64,000 nucleotides of DNA from Asterella californica (taxonomy: Eukaryota > Streptophyta > Marchantiopsida > Marchantiales > Aytoniaceae). Within the stretch, counting starts at the first letter, position 1. Every line of letters starts with the position of its first letter. The position numbers and the translations under genes were made by a program. Location: the NCBI GenBank assembly GCA_036924285.1, contig JAYKYS010000016.1:992001-1056000 (forward strand). The letters run 5' to 3'. Shown here piece by piece: positions 1-10,375 of the stretch. Under the pieces are notes generated by a model. That model saw only the letters and a list, made by a program, of their open reading frames with translations, did no database searches and had not been told where the DNA came from.

Positions 1-743
1 CAAGGAGTTATGTCCAATTGAAGTTCGGATTGTGCCAAAACTGCGTCACTTTTGTTGATTTTGGGGTTTTCGGTGCCAATTGCAGCAGAATTGAGGAAAT
101 CACTTCAAAACTTCGTGGTTGCGTTCACTGTCAGGAGGGCTACGACTGTCCAAAAAGTTTCGTATCATTTGAGTAACTGAGTAATTCAGGGCGGCCGCTG
201 AAGCAGAGGGGGTCTGAAAAGCTCTCAATCTAGAGCAGCGACTTTAGAGAAGGAGATCTGGAGTTCTACAAACATTCAGGAGTCCCAACTTCACAGGGAT
301 GTTCAGCATCCTGTAGACTTCAAATACTGTGAGAAGATTTGAAATTCATCGAGCCAATTCTCTGTTCTATGTCTGAATAGTTGTCTAGGTACCAGAAATT
401 GCCATAATTCTCTTATTCAGAACTTTTCTGTTCATATCTCCGTGTCAGAATTTGATCTCAGGTTGAAACTTCGTCTGTGAGTTCAGTAGTACCTCATTTG
501 CATGTAGGGGAAGTTTAGAGGTCTAAACCTTCATAGTTTTCCTCTCTTTGAGTGTCAAAGTTCACCGCTTAAGCCTATTACTACCAGTGAGACCTAAATT
601 TCGCTTTTTGAGCATATCAGAGGATCCTACACTCCTGTGTGAGTGTTTATAGCTCCTGTTGTGACCTGAAAGCCAACCTCTTGAGTAAACAACCACAGCC
701 AGAAGCCCGGCGCTTTCCTAGGTAGACGGATCACACTCCGACA
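1..743 (+). repeat. 5' LTR of element A (3' portion only)
   Basis: It is identical, except for one base, to 7336-8078. The end at 743 (ccgaca) is where similarity with the 3' LTR stops, apart from one chance base, and gives the expected CA terminus. The first ~630 bases of this LTR lie outside the window. It contains a GCGGCCGC string near 192 that recurs in the other LTR copies and so belongs to the repeat. Confidence 0.93.
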
Positions 744-755
744 TACTCTCTTTTT

Positions 756-775
756 TGGTGAACTCGACGTGAAAC
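756..775 (+). other. Putative primer-binding site of element A
   Basis: TGGTGAACTCGACGTGAAAC begins with TGG (complement of tRNA CCA) 12 bases after the LTR end. The same 20 bases stand at 21891-21910 behind the 5' LTR of element B. Conservation between two otherwise diverged elements supports the role. I could not match it to a tRNA by eye; it is neither the initiator-Met nor the Asp type. Confidence 0.6.
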
Positions 776-820
776 ACCTAGGGTGGGAGTTTTCTTGAGA
801 GTGTTACAAGATCAGATATC

Positions 821-3193
821 ATGGCCAACCAAGGATCATCAAGTGGAGGTGCTGCTGCTGCTCAGCAACCTGTTCAGTTTGATGCTGCTACGATGAAGAT
901 GTTCCAGGCTTTTTCCATGTTTATGCAGCAGCAGCAGAGCTCAGAGAGGAAGGAGGTGTTAGCAACCAAGGCGTTGCAATCTGTGGTGCATCAGATGGAT
1001 CAGTTCAAGGGGACAGATATTTCCAAGTATGTGCGATACTATGCTAGGGAGATGGAGGTGAACAAGGTACCTGAGAAGGAGATGGTGGAGAACTTTGAAC
1101 TTGCTGTTGTCCCTGAGATTCGTGGGCGTGTGAAGGAGCTCAAGCAGCAGCAAGGACAGAGTTGGGAGAGCTTTATGCGCGCTTTGAAGGAGGAGTACTA
1201 CACTGAAGATTCAGAGAGGGTGACCAAGAGAACATTCTTGGAGTGGGTGGTGAAACCTAACAAAGGTTTGTCTGTAAATGAGTTGTTAAGGGAGTTTGAT
1301 CGTCAATATGCTCAGCTTTCTAGGACAGAGAAGCTTACACTAGAGGTTGAGAAGACCGAGCTTTTCCTACAAGCAGCGGACGTGACTATTCAGGAGAAGC
1401 TTGAGCTGTTGCTGGAAGACAAGAGTGAGGAGAGAGGATTGAAGACTGACTGGAAGGAGGTTGAAGAGGCTGTCTCTTTGCTGGCCAAGAGACAGAGGAG
1501 AAGGGACAAGGTGGTGGTAAGTGAAGCAGCACCTCTGATAATTCCTGTCAAGCAGTTGCCTACTAAGCCTGCTTTGGTAATTGCTAGAGAGGAAGACTCA
1601 CCGCTTGATGAGTTGATTAAGGGTATGAAGGAGCTTAAGCTTAAGCTCACTAGGTTAGAAGAGAAGGAGCAGAATGTACAGCCTGCTATGCAGAGACCTC
1701 AGATGAGAGAAGGCTTTGTTCATCGTTGTATATGGTGTGATAGCCTAGACCATGTAAGGAGAGATTGTGGGGAGTTTTCAGATGCATTGAGGAAGGATCT
1801 GATCTTCTTCAAAGACGGTAAGATCCATTTGAGAGAGACTGGGATGATGTTGGGAACCAACTTTGGCAAGGGTGGTATGAAGAGACTTGTGAATGAGATA
1901 TCAGCATCACATGATGTTTCTCTTGTGAATGCTGCTACCTGTGGAGTGAAAGTGGAGATGGAGAGAGAGAAAGGGACTACTGGGTTGTGGTCAGATGTAG
2001 TGCGGTCCATAGCTAGAACAGAGCTAGACAAGGATGTGCTACGAAGGGTTGGCAACTCAATTAGAGAAACTACAGGATGGTATGACCCTGTAGACACTAT
2101 GTCAGTGCATGCTTATGTTGCAAGAAGTCAGCATGAAGCTGTACTAGAAGAAAAACGCAGGAGGGAGGATGCAGGTGAGGCTTCTACAGCCAAACGACCT
2201 GCTACAAGGAGTGAAAGGGCTAGACCAGAGGCAAGGCAGGAGACAACACCTACTCGGGAGGAGAATATGGAAGATCTACCACCTACAACACCAAAGGAGA
2301 AGGAGAGAAGCAAGGAGAAGGGTAAGATGCCTGCATACAAACTTCAGTCTGATATTGAGATTGCTACAGACCTGAAGCAGGTGTTAGAGAATCGTATCTT
2401 GAATGGGAAGGTTGAGTTTACCTTGGGTGAGATTCTTGGGATAGCAAAGCGTGAGTTCCATGAGGTTATCATAGATATCATCAAGAGGAAACGTCAGATT
2501 TTGGGTGAAGCAGCTACGCTTAACGCTCTAGGGACCAAACTGTCGGAGGATGAGGAGGATGAGATTGCTGGTTACTGCTCTCAAGTATCAGAGGGAAGAT
2601 CAGATCAGCACGTGAGGTTTGAAGATGAGGTGGAAGCATCGCAGAAGAGCCATTATTCTCACAACCATTGGGCGAGAGCAACCACAGAGACCTTAGTGAA
2701 GCTGGGAGATCTAGAGGAACCTGTGGTGGCGTTGATTGATCATGGCTCAGAGATTAATCTGATGTCTAAGGAGCTGTACAAGCGTGGGAGGTGGCCCATA
2801 GACACCGATCATGGATGGCTTATCCGTGCTGCCAACAACCAGAGGGGAGAACTCTATGGTGCTTGTCCCAACATCAAGGTAACTGTGGGTGACATCAGTG
2901 ATGTTCAGAATTTCTTTGTGCAAGACATGTCAACCTATCCTATCATTCTAGGGCAACCTTACATTACTGCTGTTAGAATGGAGACACGAGTTATGGATGA
3001 TGGTTCAGCCTATGCTAGGATACGTAGTAGAGACGGCAAAAGAGCTGTTCAGTTTTTGACCGTTGCTGCAGAACATGAGAGGAATCGTGATAGCTTGAGA
3101 GACCGTCCATTACCTAAGATTACTCAGGAATTTAGAGAGTCTAGGGGTTTTGGCAGAGTACCATTGAAGAGCGAGACTTCAACGGTACAGTAG
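821..3193 (+). CDS. gag: Gag-protease polyprotein of element A
   Basis: Retrotransposon capsid/nucleocapsid polyprotein with an aspartic protease at its C-terminal end, 790 aa, intact. The Met start follows the primer site and leader directly; the N-terminus is Ala/Gln/Ser-rich. A capsid-like helical region spans roughly residues 40-230. A zinc knuckle CIWCDSLDHVRRDC (C-X2-C-X4-H-X4-C) sits near residues 304-317. A basic and acidic linker follows (about 440-530). The protease motif is ALIDHGSEINLM near residue 638, with D-H-G-S in place of the usual D-T/S-G-A. The stop at 3191 lies inside the start of the pol frame, and a GGGTTTT heptamer at 3145 allows -1 frameshifting into Pol. The same architecture is seen in B, E and F. 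The protein should form cytoplasmic virus-like particles and bind element RNA. Confidence 0.93.
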   Translation: MANQGSSSGGAAAAQQPVQFDAATMKMFQAFSMFMQQQQSSERKEVLATKALQSVVHQMDQFKGTDISKYVRYYAREMEVNKVPEKEMVENFELAVVPEIRGRVKELKQQQGQSWESFMRALKEEYYTEDSERVTKRTFLEWVVKPNKGLSVNELLREFDRQYAQLSRTEKLTLEVEKTELFLQAADVTIQEKLELLLEDKSEERGLKTDWKEVEEAVSLLAKRQRRRDKVVVSEAAPLIIPVKQLPTKPALVIAREEDSPLDELIKGMKELKLKLTRLEEKEQNVQPAMQRPQMREGFVHRCIWCDSLDHVRRDCGEFSDALRKDLIFFKDGKIHLRETGMMLGTNFGKGGMKRLVNEISASHDVSLVNAATCGVKVEMEREKGTTGLWSDVVRSIARTELDKDVLRRVGNSIRETTGWYDPVDTMSVHAYVARSQHEAVLEEKRRREDAGEASTAKRPATRSERARPEARQETTPTREENMEDLPPTTPKEKERSKEKGKMPAYKLQSDIEIATDLKQVLENRILNGKVEFTLGEILGIAKREFHEVIIDIIKRKRQILGEAATLNALGTKLSEDEEDEIAGYCSQVSEGRSDQHVRFEDEVEASQKSHYSHNHWARATTETLVKLGDLEEPVVALIDHGSEINLMSKELYKRGRWPIDTDHGWLIRAANNQRGELYGACPNIKVTVGDISDVQNFFVQDMSTYPIILGQPYITAVRMETRVMDDGSAYARIRSRDGKRAVQFLTVAAEHERNRDSLRDRPLPKITQEFRESRGFGRVPLKSETSTVQ
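3145..3151 (+). promoter_or_regulatory. Candidate -1 ribosomal frameshift heptamer between gag and pol (element A)
   Basis: In the gag frame the bases read G GGT TTT, the X XXY YYZ form of a -1 slippery site. The pol frame has a stop at 3142-3144 and is open from 3145 on, so the heptamer sits at the first possible point of the overlap. Element F has the same heptamer at its gag-pol overlap (60887-60893, minus); the dead copy E reads GAGTTTT (54278-54284, minus). Confidence 0.7.
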
Positions 3194-6100
3194 AGCTAGG
3201 ATTCTCGCCTGATCCAGTAGAGCATGAGGCTTTATCCACTAGCTTCTTAGGATTGACGTCATGTGGATCAGTGTGTTATAGGAAGGTTGAGAATCTGAAG
3301 AGGTTTGAGAGGCAACATGTGAAGTGTGTACAGCAGTCTTTGTGGGATAGTGGAGAGTTAGCAGGAGATGAATACATATCTGGAGTGTTTGAAGAGCAAT
3401 ATTTGGTAGATACTATAGGGGAGTTGAAATCTATAGTAGAAAGTTCTATAGATGATGTAGATAGAGTGGTGAGAGTGAGCTCCAAGGAGCTTTATGATGT
3501 AATTGATAAGTTTATAGATCGGCAAGAGGTGTATGTGGAGACCAAGTACAAGTCAGTGGCAAAGAAAGTCAAACCAGTGGCTTTGCCTTTACCACTCGAT
3601 TACAATCAGAAGATGGAGCAAGCTGCACGAGAGCCGACGCTCAGAGGACCGAGAAGAATTGGGCACCAGTTCACAGAAACAACACTGAAGGAGCTGAAGA
3701 TTGGAGGTGATGGATTTCTTACCGAGCAAGAGAAGAAGAGCTTCAGGGAGATGCTATCTAGGCATGGTAAGGCGTTTGCGTTTGAGTCACATGAAGTAGG
3801 ATGTGTAGATCCAAGTGTAGTTGCACCTATGGTAATCTTTACTATACCGCATGTGCCTTGGAATCTACGTCCTATCCCTGTGTCTAGAGCTCATCTGCCA
3901 AAGCTGATAGACTTGCTCAATGAGAGGATTAGGATGGGTATCTTGGAACCGTCTATAGCTCCCTATTCTAGCAGATGGTTTACTGTTCCGAAGAAGAGTG
4001 GAGCTTTGAGATTTATCCAAGATATGCAGCCAGTTAACAAGGTGACTATCAGGAATATGGGTATAGGACCTATTGTAGACGAGTTTGCAGAGGCTTTTGC
4101 TGGTCGTGCTATCTATTCCATGGGAGACTTATATTCAGGTTATGACCAGTTTCAATTATCCTATGAGAGTAGAGACTTGACTACAATGAGGACACCTTTA
4201 GGGTTACTAAGGATGTGCACCTTACCGCAAGGTGCTACCAATTCGGTAGCACATATGATGAATGGCATGAACAAAGTTTTGAGGGACTTCATTCCTGAAA
4301 AAACTATGCCATTCCTTGATGATGTGCCGATCAAAGGGTGTGCTGAGGAGGAGAAGAATGAGGTAAAAGATCAGAGGGGGTGCCGTAAGTTTGTAGCAGA
4401 TCACATAGCTGATTGTGATAAGATACTGAGTCGACTGGAAGAGGTTCATTTGACTTTATCAGGAGCCAAGTCTGTGTTTGGAGTACAAGAGGTGTTAATA
4501 GTGGGACATCTGTGTGGATCTTATGGTCGGAAACCTTGTCCAAACAAGGTTGATGCCATCCGAAGGATGAAGGAGACATGTGGATCGGTTACTGAGGTGA
4601 GAAGGTTTCTAGGAGCATGTGTGTTTTATCATATATGGATTCCACACTTTGCACATGTAGCAGATCCGTTGTACAAGCTGCTGAGGAAGGGACAAAGATT
4701 TCAGTGGCAAGAGGAGCAAAGCGAGTCTATGAGGAAGTTGAAGGATCTTTTGGCTTCACCGCCAACTCTCCGGAAGGTAACATATGAGTTGGGCAGATCT
4801 GTTATCATTACTGTTGATACTAGTCCTATTGGCATTGGATGGGCTGTAGGACAGGATGATGAGGATGGAAATAGATATGTGGTGCGTTTTGGAGCTAAGG
4901 TGTTAAGTTCACGGCAGAGAGACTACCCTCAGGTAAAAAGAGAACTATGGGGAGTAGTTACTGCGATGAAGAGTGACAAGGAATACTTGATAGGAGCACC
5001 TGTGGTTGTGGAGACAGATTGTTTACCTCTCTTGGGAATGATCACTAGCTGTACAACTCCAGATATTGCTATGTTGAGGTGGATAGCATATATCAAGTCT
5101 TTGAACCCAGAGTTTAGACATATTGCAGGGAAGGATAATCCTGTGGCAGATATGTTATCAAGGGCTAGGTATTACGATGAGAAAGAAATGATAGATGATC
5201 AGGAGGATGTGGGAACAGAGTTCTATTCTAGTGCTCTTGCTAGAAGAGATAGAAGCTGTTTTGCAGCCTCGTTGGAGTTTTTTGAAGAAACTATGTATGA
5301 TGGCGAGTGGTTGGATCTTGGACGCTATTTGAGTTCACTGGAAAGGCAAGAAGGCTGGTCTGATGCAGATTTCAAGAGGATCCGTAGAATAGCTTATGGT
5401 TACTTTTTACATAGAGGACATCTATGGAAGCGCCCTAAGCTACAAGGAGGTATACCGCAACGAGTGGTATGTGACTTGGAATTGCAGCAGAAGCTGATCA
5501 AGGAGTTCCATGAGAGTTTATGGGCCGGTCATAGAGGAGTTTGGGCTACATTTGCCAAGATGAAGGAGAAGTATTGGTGGAAGGGTATGTATAAGGATGT
5601 AGTGCAGTTTGTTTCATCCTGTATACCCTGCCAGATGTATTCCAACGTACGTCATCGTGATGGATTGCATCCTACTTATCCTTTAGCCATTCATTACAAA
5701 TGGGTAGTTGATCTGGTAACTATGCCATTTGGACTTGGACAAATGAGGTATCTAGTCTTGGCTAGAGAAGATCTATCTAACCAAGTCGAAGGCCGTGCCC
5801 TGAGGACGAAGACCACTGCTAGTGTCTGCCGCTTTCTACTTGAAGATGTTATTTGTAGATATGGGTGTGTGGGAAAGATCACTGCAGATAGGGGTGAGCT
5901 GGATGCACAAGAAGCTGTTGAGTTCTTCAAGCGATTGGGAATCAAGTTGGCGTTAACCACTGCTTACAATCCTGAAGGGAATGGCAAGAGCGAAAGAGGT
6001 CATCCGCCAATCATCAAAGCTTTGGTAAAAGCTTGCAAGGGTAAGATCCGTGAATGGCCTAGACTGCTACCATTTGCTTTGTGGGCAGATTGTACAACTC

Positions 6101-6657
6101 ATAGTACCGTTACAGGTTACATGCCAGCAGAGTTGATACTAGGGCAAAAACCTGTGATGCCGATTGAGGAGGTTGTGCCTACTTGGAATGTTTTGCCATG
6201 GGAAGATGGTAGAAGTACGGAGGATCTTCTTGCGCTAAAGATCCAGCAGTTAGAACGAAGACCTGAAGATGTTGCCAAAGCTGTGGAAAGGTTAAAGACT
6301 GCTAGAGAGAGAAACAAAGGCAGATTTGATAGGACGCATAGATTACGGCCCAAACCAGTTAAGGAAGGTGATTGGGTGTTAGTCTATGATAGTAGTCTTG
6401 ATAATCAGCATAGCGCTATCAGAAAGTTTTCCAAGAGATGGTTCGGACCTTATGTGGTGTTAGAAGTTTATGATAATGCCACATATTCTTTGAGAGAGTT
6501 AGATGGTGCAGTGCTCAAGATACCAGTCGCAGGGAAGAGAATCAAGCTCTTTAGAAGGAGAGGGGACGACCAGAACATTACAGAGCTTACTGAGGATGAA
6601 GCTGAAGACTCAATGGAGGTTGAAGATGAATTTGAAGCTGAAGCTGAAGAGTCTTGA
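3145..6657 (+). CDS. pol: Pol polyprotein of element A (RT, RNase H, integrase)
   Basis: About 1170 codons in the -1 frame relative to gag, uninterrupted; no ATG is needed if it is made by frameshifting. Order from the first codon: a spacer of ~190 residues; reverse transcriptase with GDLYSGYDQF (about 327) and catalytic FLDD (about 389; most Gypsy RTs have Y/F-x-DD); RNase H with VDTSP, KRELWG, ETDCLPL and NPVADMLSR (about 556-670); integrase zinc finger H-H-C-C (about 785-830); integrase core with Asp in VVDLV (about 853), Asp in TADRGE (about 913) and Glu in NGKSERG (about 947); a GPY/F module RWFGPYVV (about 1098); an acidic Glu-rich tail. No chromodomain is evident. The Gypsy order RT-RH-IN and full set of catalytic residues suggest a functional enzyme that copies element RNA and inserts the cDNA into nuclear DNA. 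Confidence 0.94.
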   Translation, partial: GFWQSTIEERDFNGTVELGFSPDPVEHEALSTSFLGLTSCGSVCYRKVENLKRFERQHVKCVQQSLWDSGELAGDEYISGVFEEQYLVDTIGELKSIVESSIDDVDRVVRVSSKELYDVIDKFIDRQEVYVETKYKSVAKKVKPVALPLPLDYNQKMEQAAREPTLRGPRRIGHQFTETTLKELKIGGDGFLTEQEKKSFREMLSRHGKAFAFESHEVGCVDPSVVAPMVIFTIPHVPWNLRPIPVSRAHLPKLIDLLNERIRMGILEPSIAPYSSRWFTVPKKSGALRFIQDMQPVNKVTIRNMGIGPIVDEFAEAFAGRAIYSMGDLYSGYDQFQLSYESRDLTTMRTPLGLLRMCTLPQGATNSVAHMMNGMNKVLRDFIPEKTMPFLDDVPIKGCAEEEKNEVKDQRGCRKFVADHIADCDKILSRLEEVHLTLSGAKSVFGVQEVLIVGHLCGSYGRKPCPNKVDAIRRMKETCGSVTEVRRFLGACVFYHIWIPHFAHVADPLYKLLRKGQRFQWQEEQSESMRKLKDLLASPPTLRKVTYELGRSVIITVDTSPIGIGWAVGQDDEDGNRYVVRFGAKVLSSRQRDYPQVKRELWGVVTAMKSDKEYLIGAPVVVETDCLPLLGMITSCTTPDIAMLRWIAYIKSLNPEFRHIAGKDNPVADMLSRARYYDEKEMIDDQEDVGTEFYSSALARRDRSCFAASLEFFEETMYDGEWLDLGRYLSSLERQEGWSDADFKRIRRIAYGYFLHRGHLWKRPKLQGGIPQRVVCDLELQQKLIKEFHESLWAGHRGVWATFAKMKEKYWWKGMYKDVVQFVSSCIPCQMYSNVRHRDGLHPTYPLAIHYKWVVDLVTMPFGLGQMRYLVLAREDLSNQVEGRALRTKTTASVCRFLLEDVICRYGCVGKITADRGELDAQEAVEFFKRLGIKLALTTAYNPEGNGKSERGHPPIIKALVKACKGKIREWPRLLPFALWADCTTHSTVTGYMPAELILGQKPVMPIEEVVPTWNVLPWEDGRSTEDLLALKIQQLERRPEDVAKAVERLKTARERNKGRFDRTHRLRPKPVKEGDWVLVYDSSLDNQHSAIRKFSKRWFGPYVVLEVYDNATYSLRELDGAVLKIPVAGKRIKLFRRRGDDQNITELTEDEAEDSMEVEDEFEAEAEES

Positions 6658-6693
6658 TCTGGATCTGGCACATACCGGAGGATGTGCAGGTTC

Positions 6694-6705
6694 AGAGGGG
6701 GTGGA
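6694..6705 (+). other. Polypurine tract of element A
   Basis: AGAGGGGGTGGA immediately precedes the 3' LTR start TGTCGCG. Equivalent tracts with the same GGGGTGGA core precede the 3' LTRs of B (33641), E (minus, 50723) and F (minus, 57187). It primes plus-strand DNA synthesis. Confidence 0.85.
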
Positions 6706-8078
6706 TGTCGCGCTACTTGGCGGCTACATGCTTGACTTCTACTCCGACGCTTAGGTTTGGTAGTTCTAGAAGTTAGCTCATATTACTTCTAGTCTTTTAT
6801 GTATATGTTTGACACCTTTGCATACGGTGTTAACACTATTTTGAGTCCTAGTAGGCTGATAGTATGTTAGTTATCTTGTTCAAGCATTTGTGCGCTTGTG
6901 CAAGTGACTTCTTACTAGTCTATGACGTTCAATGTACATAACTTAGGGTTTCCATGCTGATAGTGGTTTGAGCTCATGGGTTGTACTTACTTGTCGCCCA
7001 TGCACGCTTTCTAGCTAATTTAAGTTATTTTTCAGGGCTATGTGTCATTTTAGGTAGTCTAAGTTATACGCTGGCACTCTAGGGGGCTTGACGTGGTAGC
7101 CTATGAGTGTAGAAAAGTTACCAGGTAGTTTAAGGCACAAAAGGACAGTCAAGTGGAGCTATGAACTCCCATTGGTCCATTTTTGTCTTTTGTGAAACTC
7201 TAAGTTTAGAAATAGAGCTCTAGAGGAGAGTTCGAAGAATTGGTGAGGGATCTTCGAAATCTGAGAACACAGGAAGAGAGAGCTCGTCGTGCCAAGCACT
7301 GTCAGTGAAATTTTTGCTCGATTTGGATCAATAAACAAGGAGTTATGTCCAATTGAAGTTCGGATTGTGCCAAAACTGCGTCACTTTTGTTGATTTTGGG
7401 GTTTTCGGTGCCAATTGCAGCAGAATTGAGGAAATCACTTCAAAACTTCGTGGTTGCGTTCACTGTCAGGAGGGCTACGACTGTCCAAAAAGTTTCGTAT
7501 CATTTGAGTAACTGAGTAATTCAGGGCGGCCGCTGAAGCAGAGGGGGTCTGAAAAGCTCTCAATCTAGAGCAGCGACTTTAGAGAAGGAGATCTGGAGTT
7601 CTACAAACATTCAGGAGTCCCAACTTCACAGGGATGTTCAGCATCCTGTAGACTTCAAATACTGTGAGAAGATTTGAAATTCATCGAGCCAATTCTCTGT
7701 TCTATGTCTGAATAGTTGTCTAGGTACCAGAAATTACCATAATTCTCTTATTCAGAACTTTTCTGTTCATATCTCCGTGTCAGAATTTGATCTCAGGTTG
7801 AAACTTCGTCTGTGAGTTCAGTAGTACCTCATTTGCATGTAGGGGAAGTTTAGAGGTCTAAACCTTCATAGTTTTCCTCTCTTTGAGTGTCAAAGTTCAC
7901 CGCTTAAGCCTATTACTACCAGTGAGACCTAAATTTCGCTTTTTGAGCATATCAGAGGATCCTACACTCCTGTGTGAGTGTTTATAGCTCCTGTTGTGAC
8001 CTGAAAGCCAACCTCTTGAGTAAACAACCACAGCCAGAAGCCCGGCGCTTTCCTAGGTAGACGGATCACACTCCGACA
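6706..8078 (+). repeat. 3' LTR of element A (1373 bp)
   Basis: It begins TGTCG after the polypurine tract and ends CGACA, a 5-bp terminal inverted repeat. The last 743 bases match 1-743 with one difference. An AATAAA hexamer occurs near 7330. It is the full-length reference for the family; the minus-strand copy at 49331-50722 is its diverged homologue. Confidence 0.93.
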
Positions 8079-8084
8079 TCGTGC

Positions 8085-9432
8085 ATCTCGAAGCTCTTGA
8101 TGAACTTTCTCCCTTCTTTTTTTTCAACAACGCTTCGTGTTGGTTATTGACGATGTAAGCATGTACCTATAGAGCTTCTACTGAATCCTCTCATCTAGTA
8201 TTCTTTCAGATCATAGCGGCTATCCTCAACAGTGTCTCATGTGTCATCTTTTCTTTTTGTTTCATGAAGATGGCTGATGACCACAATCCACTTGGCTCGT
8301 CAAAACTTCTCTCATCTGGATCCTCAACCCTTGTACTGTAGGTTCCAACCTCAGCTATTGCAATTGCTTGTGCCGATAAGTGATCCTCAACCAACTTCTT
8401 CATCCCTCCTCTATCAAAGTTGGTATATAGAAGCGCACTCGTAGCTCTCAATGCTACCTTCTCATCTTTCCAGAAGATTACTACTTGTTGTAAGATATCA
8501 ATGAATCTTTACAATCTTTGCATAGATGATCGGTACCATCGCACGAGATACTTCGTTAGATCCAACCTTGCTTCCCAACAGGTTTTGCTCCTCTTATAGA
8601 CCCTTGCTCCTCCAATCTTATGAGCTTGATCTACAGGTCTCACATTCCACGCATGATCTTCTCAAGGCTTGAATCATCCTTCTTCTGGGATACTATAAGT
8701 GCTTGGACAACTGCAACCACTTGTGTAGCAATAGGAACCACTGGTCGAACTAGAAGAACAAGTGCTATAGCAATCAGTGCTGGTGCTCGTCTCCTAATAG
8801 GAACCTTCTTTCGTCTTCGTTCTCTCTTGGTAAGTAGACCAACCGCTTTCTCAGTTTTCTTTCAACTATTGGTCAATCCATCGTCTTCCTCCTAATCCTC
8901 CTAATCCTCCAGAAACACCTCTCAACTTCTCATCTGCAACTTGAAGAAATAATCTGTCTTGTTGGACTGCAATGCCAACTTCTCCATCATAGTCAGCCTA
9001 GAAAACTATTTCTCAAACTCCCTGAGTAACTCAATAGCTTGTAAACTCTTCCTCGGTTGCTCGACCCATTCCAAGAATGACTTCTTGATGACCCGATCAG
9101 AGTCCTCCAAGAAGTACTTGTCCATCAAGACACAATCAAACATCTCCCAATCTTTGCCAAACTGTTTTGTTAGCATTTTAACATGATCTTTAATCTCTGG
9201 AGCTGCTGTTAACAAATGTCTCAATCATCTCATCTTCTGATACTCAATTTAGCTCGATCTCTTTCACATAATGCCTCAGATACCTTGAGATGTCCCTCCC
9301 ATCAAAATGATCAATCTTGCTGACCATTGCTTGAAGCACCTTTGTCGCCAAAGCTTCCTTTTGCTCATCTAACTGTTGTAGCCGTAAGAACAATGTGAAT
9401 GCTTGAAACATCGACGTAGTCGTCGAATCCAA
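8085..9432 (-). pseudogene. Decayed gag relic of an A/B-family element
   Basis: Reading the minus strand from 9432 leftwards, broken reading frames give the Gag N-terminus (TTSMFQAF near 9420, ALATKVLQ, then GRDISRYLRHY), the central capsid segment (LLTAAPEIKDHV to VEQPRKSLQAIELLREFEK, 9224-9006) and the segment after the zinc knuckle (FDRGGMKKLVEDHLS, 8451-8206). These match Gag of A and B in order. Many frameshifts and stops separate them, so it is ancient. Element A's 3' LTR abuts its left end, showing that A inserted into it. Confidence 0.8.
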
Positions 9433-10375
9433 CTACACTTTTGTAATCCATCCACCACTAACTCCATTTCCGTCATCATTCTCGTCCCCACTCATGACTA
9501 CCAATCTCCTCTTCAAAGTTCAAACATAGAAGAAATCTCCATCTCGGATCTTCACAGTGAGTTCACCATCGTATCGTATCGGTTTACAAGAAGGTTGTCT
9601 AGAAAAACATGAGGTTTCTGGCTGTTGAGATATCGTGTGTTGAACAGAAACCAGAAAGAAAGAAACAACCACGAGAACAAACTCTGCAAGATATACCAAC
9701 TCCCACTTTATACACACTCCTGTTTCTTTCTCTCTAAGAACACAAACTCTGAAACAAACTTGAATGATCTTTAATTTGCACCCCAACCTCCTAAAACAAG
9801 TCTCTCGATCTCAACCTAGACCCAAAGCTCAAAGCAAAAGAAATAAACTTTGCACTAATTGATTCAAACCCATGTCCAAACAACATCTATGTACAAGCCT
9901 TTAGCTAAAACTAGCTATCACAAGCATAATTAACTAGAACTCTAACGAATCCAAAAAAATTGAAAATCGTAGCAAAGAAACCAAAAAAGGTCTATTTGAG
10001 AATTTTCTCCAAACGGTCTTCATATATCGATAGGGTCTTCCTCTTTGACTCCGTTGGGTCCAAGAATTTTCTGATCTATGTGGCTTAAAACCACGTACTT
10101 CTTCAAAACAGACCACTTGATCTAAGATCCATCTTTTCTAGTAGATAGATTTGACTACTTTGAACACAACGAGACTCCAAACAAGCCGTTTGGAGTCCCC
10201 CTAGCAAAACCACACAAGAAATTTGATCACGAGAAGTAGAAAATTGACATAAATCGTTCTTGCGGCTTAACTTCACTCACCATGCACAACACAACAGTCC
10301 GATCTACATGCGATCTCCTCCTATGCGTAGATAAGGACTCCTTGCTCGCGTAGGCACCAAGAACAAATAACTTGA
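9433..10375. other. Non-coding stretch right of the gag relic
   Basis: No supported gene. Its position just upstream (on the minus strand) of the gag relic suggests it is the old leader and perhaps LTR of that element, but I found no second copy in the window to define an LTR. Short open frames here have no recognisable similarity. Confidence 0.4.

Larger units (their letters stand above)
1..8078 (+). mobile_element. Element A: near-complete, apparently intact Ty3/Gypsy LTR retrotransposon
   Basis: The sequence at 1-743 is repeated at 7336-8078, and between the repeats lie a primer site, gag, pol and a polypurine tract in canonical Gypsy order. Over the 743 bases shared by the two LTRs I see one mismatch (g at 401, a at 7736), so the insertion is young. 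Both ORFs are open throughout. The window starts about 630 bases into the 5' LTR, so its true left end and left target duplication are not visible. The right flank starts at 8079 (tcgtg), inside an older minus-strand gag relic. Element E (49331-55858) is a damaged copy of the same family. Confidence 0.95.

Noticed and set aside
185..200. GCGGCCGC (NotI-like) string suggesting cloning vector
   Set aside because: It recurs in the 3' LTR of A and, on the other strand, in the E LTR near 49877, so it belongs to the repeat.
4222..4579. Antisense ORFs within pol of A (and their mirror copies in E near 52980-53277)
   Set aside because: They are shadows of conserved pol codons; their conservation follows from pol.
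6320..6657. Chromodomain at the Pol C-terminus
   Set aside because: After the GPY/F module there is only an acidic tail in A, E and F; no aromatic-cage pattern is visible.
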